NCBI GenBank assembly: GCA_903930085.1 | Contig: CAIYXD010000063.1 | Location: forward strand, 1 to 6,013 | Direction: 5' to 3' | Length of the DNA: 6,013 nt | Origin: an uncultured Flavobacteriia bacterium | GTDB taxonomy: Bacteria > Bacteroidota > Bacteroidia > Flavobacteriales_D > Crocinitomicaceae | In this document: positions 1 through 5,443 of the stretch, piece by piece | How positions within the stretch are numbered: position 1 is the first letter of the stretch | Layout of the letters: every line of letters begins with the position of its first letter | Translations under genes and position numbers: made by a program | The notes under the pieces: generated by a model | What the model saw: only the letters and a program-made list of their open reading frames with translations | What the model was told of the DNA's origin: nothing | Database searches by the model: none

Positions 1-117
1 AGACCATGCTTTATTTATTACCAGGCTTATCCTGAAATGATTACAGGTCAATCCATTAGTGATGCAGTTTTGACATTGAGTAGTATGAATGTAATTGCTG
101 GCGAATTAGACGCATAA
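1..117 (+). CDS. nuoD: NADH-quinone oxidoreductase subunit D, C-terminal fragment (partial, 5' end outside window)
   Basis: Frame 1 is open from the first base and ends with TAA at 115-117, giving 38 residues. They begin RPCFIYYQAYPEMITGQ and end SSMNVIAGELDA. This matches the conserved end of the 49-kDa/NuoD subunit, where an R-x-P-C-F segment leads to a final (I)xGE(L/V)D(R) tail. NuoD sits in the peripheral arm and forms the quinone-binding pocket together with NuoB, next to NuoH. The last residue is Ala, where many homologues have Arg. Whether NuoD is fused to NuoC, as in E. coli, cannot be judged from this fragment. The gene ends 3 nt before the nuoE start, as expected for co-transcribed nuo genes. 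The identity rests on a short stretch but is strongly backed by the position directly before nuoE. Confidence 0.9.
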   Translation, partial: RPCFIYYQAYPEMITGQSISDAVLTLSSMNVIAGELDA

Positions 118-120
118 ATT

Positions 121-660
121 ATGAGTAACACAGAAGTTGATATTAGCAAAAGGCATTCTGAAAAACCAGTTTTCAGTGCGGAGAAAATGACTGAAATCCA
201 ATCCTTAATGAGTCAATTCCCGGAAGGAAAACACAAAAGTGCGATTCTCCGTGTTTTACATATTGCGGAGGAGGAATTTGGTGGTTGGTTGAGCATTGAA
301 TCAATGGATTATGTTGCTGAAGTACTTTCTATTGAACCAATTGAGGTATATGAAGTGGCTAGCTTTTATTCGATGTTCAATTTGGAACCAACGGGAAAAT
401 TTGTATTTGAAGTTTGCCGCACCGGACCTTGTATGTTGGTAGGCAGTGATTCCATCATTTCCTATATTCAAGAAAAGTTAGATATCAAAATTGGCGAAAC
501 TTCCAAGGATGGATTTTTCACACTAAAAACAGTTGAATGTCTTGGTGCGTGCGGTTATGGCCCTATGCTCCAATGTGGAAAAAAATACCACGAACACCTT
601 ACAAAAGAAAAAGTGGACGAACTTATTGCGGCTTACCGTTCAGGTGAGTTTCCAAAATAA
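121..660 (+). CDS. nuoE: NADH-quinone oxidoreductase subunit E (24-kDa, [2Fe-2S] N1a)
   Basis: A 179-residue peripheral-arm subunit that pairs with NuoF in the NADH dehydrogenase module and carries [2Fe-2S] cluster N1a. Residues about 20-85 form the N-terminal helical part, with the conserved EEFGGWLS and VYEVASFYSMFN stretches. Residues about 92-175 form the thioredoxin-like ferredoxin domain. All four cluster ligands are visible: C99 and C104 in CRTGPC (C-x4-C), and C140 and C144 in CLGAC (C-x3-C). The length is normal, slightly longer than E. coli NuoE because of a short polar N-terminus (residues 1-17). The ATG lies 3 nt after the nuoD stop. There is no Shine-Dalgarno sequence; the start is preceded by ATAAATT. 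The next in-frame Met (M23) would remove the start of the helical part, so the first ATG is preferred. Confidence 0.97.
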   Translation: MSNTEVDISKRHSEKPVFSAEKMTEIQSLMSQFPEGKHKSAILRVLHIAEEEFGGWLSIESMDYVAEVLSIEPIEVYEVASFYSMFNLEPTGKFVFEVCRTGPCMLVGSDSIISYIQEKLDIKIGETSKDGFFTLKTVECLGACGYGPMLQCGKKYHEHLTKEKVDELIAAYRSGEFPK

Positions 661-671
661 TTAAAAAAAGC

Positions 672-2015
672 ATGGCAAGAAAGATTCTCTTAGAACATGA
701 TGAAATACCAGGAATAGAAACCTATGCGGTTTACCGCAAAAATGGTGGCTATCGATCTGTTGAAAAAGCACTGAAAACAATGTCTCCTGAACAAGTAGTT
801 GAGGAGGTACAAAAATCTGGACTCAGAGGTAGAGGAGGAGCAGGATTTCCAACGGGAATGAAATGGTCGTTTCTAGCTAAACCGGAGGGCGTTCCAAGAT
901 ATTTATTGTGTAACGCAGACGAAAGTGAGCCAGGTACGTTTAAAGACCGTTACTTGATGGAGAAAATTCCGCACCGATTGATTGAAGGAATGATCGTTTC
1001 CAGCTATGCTCTCGGTTCTAATTTGTCGTTCATTTATATTCGAGGAGAATATATGTGGATTCTAGATATTCTTGAAAAAGCAATCGCAGAAGCGTATGCA
1101 GCAGGATTTTTAGGAAAAAATATTTTAGGTTCTGGATTTGATTTGGATTTACGTGTTGCACCAGGCGGTGGAGCATATATTTGCGGGGAAGAAACTGCAA
1201 TGATTGAATCTCTGGAAGGAAAAAGAGGAAACCCACGAATGAAACCACCTTTTCCTGCTGTTAAAGGATTATGGGGTTGTCCAAGTGTTGTAAATAATGT
1301 TGAAAGTTTAGCGTCTGTTGTAGCAATCGTAAACGATGGTGGCGACGAATATGCAAAAATTGGAATCGGTAAAAGTACGGGAACAAAATTATTTTCTGCT
1401 TGCGGAAATGTTTCAAGACCGGGAGTTTACGAGTTAGAAATGGGTTTGTCTGTTGAGGAATTTATTTATGGAGACGATTGGTGTCGTGGAATTGCAAACG
1501 GCAAACAGCTGAAAGCTTGCGTTCCTGGCGGTTCATCTGTTCCAATTCTTCCTGCACATTTGGTAACTAAAACTGCAGCAGGTGAAAATCGCTTGATGTC
1601 GTATGAAAGTTTGGCGGATGGCGGATTTGCAAGTGGTTCGATGCTCGGTTCAGGTGGATTTATTGTTTTTGACGAAGACCAATGTATTGTCCGAAACACA
1701 TGGAATTTTGCACGTTTCTACGCGCATGAATCTTGCGGACAATGTTCTCCATGCCGCGAAGGAACTGGATGGATGGAAAAAGTCTTGAATCGTTTGGAAC
1801 ATGGTAACGGAAATTTGCGGGATATTGAATTATTGGAAGATATTAATAAAAAGATTGAAGGAAATACGATTTGTCCACTTGGAGATGCAGCTGCTTGGCC
1901 GGTTGCAGCAGCAATTAGACATTTCCGCGAAGAATTTGAATGGCACGTAACGCACCGTGAAGAATCACAAAGTAGAAATTATGGTCTCTTATTGAAAGAG
2001 TCACTGATGCAGTAA
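672..2015 (+). CDS. nuoF: NADH-quinone oxidoreductase subunit F (51-kDa, NADH/FMN-binding, [4Fe-4S] N3)
   Basis: A 447-residue flavoprotein subunit that oxidises NADH through FMN and passes electrons to cluster N3. Visible motifs in order: the glycine-rich GLRGRGGAGFPTG at residues 50-62 (nucleotide-binding loop), NADESEPGTFKDR at 81-93 (FMN/NADH site), and GAYICGEETA at 167-176 (NADH site). The KPPFPAVKGLWGCPSVVNNVE segment follows at 191-211, then the [4Fe-4S] ligands C355, C358 and C361 in ESCGQCSPCREG, with C401 in NTICPLGD as the fourth. A SLBB-like region lies between, at about 235-320. The length is typical for the family (about 420-460) and no key residue is missing. The ATG lies 11 nt after the nuoE stop behind an A-rich tract without a Shine-Dalgarno motif. 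The downstream gap to nuoG (37 nt) is the largest in the window. Confidence 0.98.
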   Translation: MARKILLEHDEIPGIETYAVYRKNGGYRSVEKALKTMSPEQVVEEVQKSGLRGRGGAGFPTGMKWSFLAKPEGVPRYLLCNADESEPGTFKDRYLMEKIPHRLIEGMIVSSYALGSNLSFIYIRGEYMWILDILEKAIAEAYAAGFLGKNILGSGFDLDLRVAPGGGAYICGEETAMIESLEGKRGNPRMKPPFPAVKGLWGCPSVVNNVESLASVVAIVNDGGDEYAKIGIGKSTGTKLFSACGNVSRPGVYELEMGLSVEEFIYGDDWCRGIANGKQLKACVPGGSSVPILPAHLVTKTAAGENRLMSYESLADGGFASGSMLGSGGFIVFDEDQCIVRNTWNFARFYAHESCGQCSPCREGTGWMEKVLNRLEHGNGNLRDIELLEDINKKIEGNTICPLGDAAAWPVAAAIRHFREEFEWHVTHREESQSRNYGLLLKESLMQ

Positions 2016-2052
2016 ATTAAAACGCTTTAAAACGCTATTAAAGATATAAATT
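2016..2052 (+). repeat. nuoF-nuoG intergenic gap with a perfect 10-bp tandem repeat
   Basis: The 37-nt gap is very AT-rich. Positions 2017-2026 and 2027-2036 are identical copies of TTAAAACGCT placed head to tail. The rest (2037-2052) ends in ATAAATT immediately before the nuoG ATG, the same 7 bases that precede the nuoE ATG. I see no stem-loop strong enough to call a terminator and no Bacteroidota-type promoter (TTG near -33 with TAnnTTTG near -7). It is most simply a spacer that arose by a small duplication; any regulatory role is unsupported. Confidence 0.6.
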
Positions 2053-3027
2053 ATGGTAAAAATTACCATTGACAACGTACAAATAGAGGTAGAAGAAGGA
2101 ACAACCATTTTAAATGCTGCACGCAAAATCGGCGGTGAAGTTGTTCCTCCAGCAATGTGTTACTACAGCAAACTTCCAGGCACTGGCGGTAAATGTAGAA
2201 CGTGTCTGGTAGAAGTTGCTGCCGGATCCGAAAAAGATCCGCGTCCAATGCCAAAACTTGTTGCCTCTTGTTCCACGCCAGTAATGGACGGAATGGTCGT
2301 TAAAAATAAAACAAGCGAAAGAGTGCACGAAAATCGTGGTGCAATCGTCGAATTTCTACTGATTAATCATCCCTTGGATTGTCCTGTTTGCGATCAAGCT
2401 GGCGAATGCCATTTGCAGGATCTTTCTTATGAACATGGTGCGGAAAAAACGCGTTACGAAGAAGAAAGAAGAACATTTGATCCAATTGATATTGGCGATA
2501 AGATTAAATTACACATGAATCGCTGCATTCTATGTTACCGATGTGTGCATGTTGCAGATGAATTGACGGATAAGCGCGTTCACGGCGTATTAAATCGTGG
2601 GGAACATTCTGAAATCAGCACGTACATTGAAAAAGCGGTTGACAATGATTTCTCTGGAAATATGATAGATGTTTGTCCAGTTGGTGCGTTAACCGACAAA
2701 ACTTTCCGTTTCAAAAGTCGTGTTTGGTTTTTAAAACCAATGGAAGCTTCTTGTGCCTGCGATAAGTGTTCCGGAAATGTTCTTTTATGGATGTTTGGAA
2801 ACGAAATTTATAGGGTTACGGCACGAAAGGATAAATATGGCGAAGTAGAAGATCAGAACGGTAAACCTGGATGGATTTGCAATACGTGTCGCTTCGATAA
2901 AAAGAGTCCTGAAAATTGGAATATTATCGGACCTAGAACAATAAACCGACATTCTGTAATATCGCAAGGGAAATATATAAGTCCACGAAGTAATTCAACT
3001 AAAAATATTTCGGATGGAAACAAGTGA
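2053..3027 (+). CDS. nuoG: NADH-quinone oxidoreductase subunit G, short form lacking the molybdopterin-like domain
   Basis: A 324-residue Fe-S subunit of the peripheral arm that relays electrons from the NADH module towards NuoI. An N-terminal ferredoxin-like [2Fe-2S] domain (about 1-80) has N1b ligands C36, C48, C51 and C73. The His-Cys motif HPLDCPVCDQAGEC supplies H106, C110, C113 and C119 for N5. The motif CILCYRC (C158, C161, C164) with C208 in CPVGAL supplies N4. After residue 230 there is a small tail with C234, C236, C239, C276 and C279, ending near SVISQGKY and a polar stretch. E. coli NuoG is about 900 residues and Thermus Nqo3 about 780, so the large molybdopterin-oxidoreductase-like domain is absent. 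nuoH begins inside the last codons, so this is not a recent frameshift that left debris. As I recall, short NuoG proteins are usual in Bacteroidota; this was not checked by search. No Shine-Dalgarno sequence. Confidence 0.93.
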   Translation: MVKITIDNVQIEVEEGTTILNAARKIGGEVVPPAMCYYSKLPGTGGKCRTCLVEVAAGSEKDPRPMPKLVASCSTPVMDGMVVKNKTSERVHENRGAIVEFLLINHPLDCPVCDQAGECHLQDLSYEHGAEKTRYEEERRTFDPIDIGDKIKLHMNRCILCYRCVHVADELTDKRVHGVLNRGEHSEISTYIEKAVDNDFSGNMIDVCPVGALTDKTFRFKSRVWFLKPMEASCACDKCSGNVLLWMFGNEIYRVTARKDKYGEVEDQNGKPGWICNTCRFDKKSPENWNIIGPRTINRHSVISQGKYISPRSNSTKNISDGNK

Positions 3028-4045
3028 GATTATTGAAAAATTACTTTTTATAGGATTACTATTTTTAATTACGCTTGGAATTGCTGCTTACGCGACGTAT
3101 TTGGAACGCAAAGTTGCTGCTTGGTTTCAAGATCGGATAGGTCCCGACCGCGCTGGTCCTTTCGGAATTTTGCAGCCTTTGGCAGATGGTGGGAAATTAT
3201 TTTTCAAAGAAGATTTTATTCCGGCTGCTGCAGATAAATGGCTTTTTATTCTCGGTCCTGGAATAGCCATATTCACTTCCATGATGACGGGCGCGGTTAT
3301 TCCGTGGAGTTCAGACATAGAAATTGCAGGAAATACGATTGAATTGCAGGTCGCAGATGTCAACATCGGAATTTTATTTATCATGGGATTTCTATCGATT
3401 GGTGTCTACGGAATTATGATTGGTGGTTGGGCGTCAAACAATAAATTCTCCTTATTTAGTGCAATTAGAGCAAGTTCACAAATGATTTCCTACGAATTAG
3501 CAATGGGTATTTGTGTGATTACAATTGTTATGTTAACAGGGAGTCTAAGTTTGAATAAAATTGTTGAATCCCAGCATGGTATGAATTGGAATGTATTTTA
3601 CCAGCCTGTGGCATTTATAATTTTCTTTATTTGTGCTTTGGCGGAAACGAATCGCGCTCCTTTTGATTTACCGGAATGTGAAAGCGAATTGATTGGCGGT
3701 TACCACACAGAATATGGCGCGATGAAAATGGGATTCTATCTATTCTCAGAGTATGTAAGTATGTTTATTTCCTCCGCTATTATTTCTATTTTATTCTTTG
3801 GTGGGTTTAATTTCCCATGGATGGATCATTTTGATGGCAATACTTTAGCCATTTTAGGAGTGGTTGCAATGTTCACAAAAACATTCCTATTTATGTTTGT
3901 TTTCATGTGGATTCGATGGACTTTACCGCGTTTTCGTTTTGATCAATTGATGCATCTTGGCTGGAAAAGTTTGATTCCAATGGCCTTGATTAATATGTTG
4001 ATTACTGGACTTGTCATCGCCTTTAATGAGGGATGGTTTAATTAA
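3014..4045 (+). CDS. nuoH: NADH-quinone oxidoreductase subunit H (ND1-like membrane subunit at the quinone site)
   Basis: A 343-residue inner-membrane subunit that joins the peripheral and membrane arms and forms the quinone entry channel and part of the ion path. About eight hydrophobic segments are visible, near residues 9-29, 76-97, 118-139, 155-177, 195-211, 247-265, 277-300 and 319-338. Family motifs are present: ERKVAAWFQDRIGPDRAGPFG (31-51), QPLADGGKLFFKED (54-67), SYELAMG with E161, and ETNRAPFDLPECESELIGG (211-229). That loop continues into YHTEY; its acids E221, E223, E225 and E233 keep the spacing of the E. coli NuoH E216/E218/E220/E228 set. RWTLPRFRFDQLMHLGWK (301-318) is also intact. 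The length is normal. The ATG lies inside nuoG (14-nt overlap), and the next Met is residue 90, so this start is needed to keep TM1. The overlap suggests translational coupling with nuoG. Confidence 0.97.
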   Translation: METSEIIEKLLFIGLLFLITLGIAAYATYLERKVAAWFQDRIGPDRAGPFGILQPLADGGKLFFKEDFIPAAADKWLFILGPGIAIFTSMMTGAVIPWSSDIEIAGNTIELQVADVNIGILFIMGFLSIGVYGIMIGGWASNNKFSLFSAIRASSQMISYELAMGICVITIVMLTGSLSLNKIVESQHGMNWNVFYQPVAFIIFFICALAETNRAPFDLPECESELIGGYHTEYGAMKMGFYLFSEYVSMFISSAIISILFFGGFNFPWMDHFDGNTLAILGVVAMFTKTFLFMFVFMWIRWTLPRFRFDQLMHLGWKSLIPMALINMLITGLVIAFNEGWFN

Positions 4046-4055
4046 TTTGTCGAAT

Positions 4056-4598
4056 ATGCAAAGTTTGAGCAATAGAAAAAAAGTCGTTTCAAATAAAAAA
4101 ATGACATTCTTGGAGAGAATCTATCTTCCTGCTATTTTTAGCGGAATGTGGATTACGTTTAAGCATTTATTCCGCAAGAATAATACCTTAAAATATCCAG
4201 AGGAACAACGTGTTTTAGTGCCAATTTACAGAGGATTACACGTTCTGAAAAGAGATGAACAAGGCCGAGAGAATTGCACTGCGTGCGGTTTGTGTGCGGT
4301 TGCTTGTCCTGCAGAAGCGATTACGATGGTTGCAGCCGAACGCGTTAAAGGAGAGGAAAATCTCTACCGCGAAGAAAAATATGCTGAAATGTACGAAATC
4401 GATATGCTTCGGTGTATTTTTTGTGGACTCTGCGAAGAAGCTTGCCCAAAAGAGGCAATATTCCTGACCGATCGCTTGCTTCCTGCAAATTTTGAACGGG
4501 ACGAATTTATTTATGGCAAAGATCGATTGGTCGAGCCAGTAGATCAGCGAATTGATATTTCAAAAAGACAACATACGGGTAAAAGATCGGAATTATGA
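4056..4598 (+). CDS. nuoI: NADH-quinone oxidoreductase subunit I (two [4Fe-4S], N6a/N6b)
   Basis: A ferredoxin-type peripheral-arm subunit that carries electrons from NuoG to cluster N2 in NuoB. With the start at the ATG at 4056 it has 180 residues. Two complete [4Fe-4S] motifs are seen: C74-C77-C80 with C84 in CTACGLCAVACP, and C120-C123-C126 with C130 in CIFCGLCEEACP. Upstream, MTFLERIYLPAIFSGMWITF (16-35) is the amphipathic region that rests on the membrane arm. The frame stays open further upstream to a TTG at 4011 and an ATG at 4026, but both would overlap the nuoH end and add residues without family character. ATG 4056 follows the nuoH stop by 10 nt and starts MQSLSNRKKV, a plausible lineage N-terminus. 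ATG 4101 (M16 here) is the shorter alternative. The stop overlaps the nuoJ start (ATGA). Confidence 0.95.
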   Translation: MQSLSNRKKVVSNKKMTFLERIYLPAIFSGMWITFKHLFRKNNTLKYPEEQRVLVPIYRGLHVLKRDEQGRENCTACGLCAVACPAEAITMVAAERVKGEENLYREEKYAEMYEIDMLRCIFCGLCEEACPKEAIFLTDRLLPANFERDEFIYGKDRLVEPVDQRIDISKRQHTGKRSEL

Positions 4599-5107
4599 AC
4601 TTAGAAACATTCGCAATAATAATGGGTGGATTGACCATTGGCTCAGCGCTAATGGTTATTATCAGTAAAAACCCGGTGAAAAGTGTACTTTTTCTGGTGC
4701 TAACGTTTTTTTTTATCTCCGGAAACTATATTTTAATGAATGCACAATTCATCGCCGCAGTGAACATTATTGTATACGCTGGTGCAATCATGGTATTGTT
4801 TCTATTTGTACTCATGCTCTTGAATTTAAGCAAAGAAAATGAGCCTAAAAATAGCGTCTTTGTAAAGTTTGCCGCACTTGTTGCAGGTGGAATTTTATTC
4901 ATTGTTTTAATTGCAGCACTAAAAGATGGACTTGTAATCGCAGCAGCAACAGTAGATCAATCGGATAATATTGGTCTCGTTGAAAATCTTGGACAAATAC
5001 TGTTTACAAAATACGTTTTGCCATTTGAAATCTCTTCTGTCTTGTTTATTGCAGCAATGGTAGGCGCTGTATTATTGGGGAAACGTGAAAAACAATTAAT
5101 AGATTAA
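4595..5107 (+). CDS. nuoJ: NADH-quinone oxidoreductase subunit J (ND6-like membrane subunit)
   Basis: A 170-residue inner-membrane subunit of the complex I membrane arm, with about five hydrophobic segments (near 5-23, 28-48, 52-77, 89-110 and 142-162). Segment 3 contains IIVYAGAIMVLFLFVLMLLN (58-77), the conserved NuoJ/ND6 helix that carries the pi-bulge involved in conformational coupling. The C-terminal block, with LGQILFTKYVLPFEI (132-146) and the following AAMVGAVLLGKRE, is also typical. At the position of E. coli NuoJ Glu-55 (ALEIIVYAGA) this protein has N57 (AVNIIVYAGA). The start ATG overlaps the nuoI stop by 4 nt (ATGA), which suggests coupled translation. A run of nine T at 4706-4714 encodes F38-F40, and the frame is intact through it. 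The length matches the family in this type of organism. Confidence 0.95.
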   Translation: MNLETFAIIMGGLTIGSALMVIISKNPVKSVLFLVLTFFFISGNYILMNAQFIAAVNIIVYAGAIMVLFLFVLMLLNLSKENEPKNSVFVKFAALVAGGILFIVLIAALKDGLVIAAATVDQSDNIGLVENLGQILFTKYVLPFEISSVLFIAAMVGAVLLGKREKQLID

Positions 5108-5109
5108 CA

Positions 5110-5439
5110 ATGGTTTTAGCAACAATTTTTCAAAACGGCGTATCCATCGATTTTTACATCGTTTTATCCACCATACTTTTTGTAATTGGAGTAGTTGGTG
5201 TAATGATTCGCCGAAACGCAATTATTCTCTTAATGTGTATTGAACTCATGCTCAATGCTGTGAACTTATTGATGGTAGCATTTTCAACATATTTCGGAAA
5301 ATCGGACGGACAAATATTTGTCTTTTTCATCATGGTTGTCGCCGCTGCGGAAGCTACGGTTGGACTTTCAATTCTCGTAATGGCATATAGAAATATTCGA
5401 ACAACGGATGTTGGGATTTTTAATAAATTAAAAGGTTAA
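5110..5439 (+). CDS. nuoK: NADH-quinone oxidoreductase subunit K (ND4L-like membrane subunit)
   Basis: A 109-residue membrane subunit with three hydrophobic segments (about 15-33, 36-60 and 67-94). It lies between NuoJ and the antiporter-like subunits and contributes to the ion path. The two membrane-embedded glutamates of the family are present: E45 in CIELMLNAVNLL (E. coli E36) and E81 in VVAAAEATVGLSI (E. coli E72). The loop RRNAIILLM (34-42) is also standard. It is about 9 residues longer at the N-terminus than E. coli NuoK (100 aa). No other in-frame ATG lies before residue 32, so the first one is used. It follows the nuoJ stop by 2 nt with no room for an independent ribosome-binding site outside nuoJ. 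Confidence 0.96.
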   Translation: MVLATIFQNGVSIDFYIVLSTILFVIGVVGVMIRRNAIILLMCIELMLNAVNLLMVAFSTYFGKSDGQIFVFFIMVVAAAEATVGLSILVMAYRNIRTTDVGIFNKLKG

Positions 5440-5443
5440 TTCA

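Noticed and set aside
1030..1248. Open frame of 72 codons on the minus strand
   Set aside because: Lies wholly inside nuoF, has no family resemblance, and is explained as an antisense shadow.
1466..1699. Open frame of 77 codons on the minus strand
   Set aside because: Antisense to a conserved part of nuoF; no start context or recognisable motif.
1603..1788. Open frame of 61 codons on the plus strand in another frame
   Set aside because: Nested in the nuoF cluster N3 region; its Cys-rich look comes from the overlapping nuoF codons.
2016..2052. Possible internal promoter or terminator before nuoG
   Set aside because: No stem-loop with T-run and no TTG / TAnnTTTG pair at suitable spacing; AT-richness alone is not evidence.
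2063..2328. Two overlapping minus-strand open frames (2063-2254 and 2110-2328)
   Set aside because: Both are antisense to the nuoG ferredoxin domain and to each other; no sign of coding.
2785..2967. Open frame of 60 codons on the minus strand
   Set aside because: Antisense to the nuoG tail; considered as a possible small antisense gene but shows no supporting signal.
2980..3027. nuoG truncated by recent frameshift or premature stop
   Set aside because: nuoH begins immediately and in overlap, leaving no downstream remnant of the missing domain, so a recent break is not supported.
3127..3384. Open frame of 85 codons on the minus strand
   Set aside because: Antisense to the highly conserved nuoH ERK...GP region; a shadow of conserved codons.
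4255..4467. Open frame of 70 codons on the plus strand in another frame
   Set aside because: Nested in nuoI across both [4Fe-4S] motifs; low-complexity Lys/Arg-rich product, a shadow.
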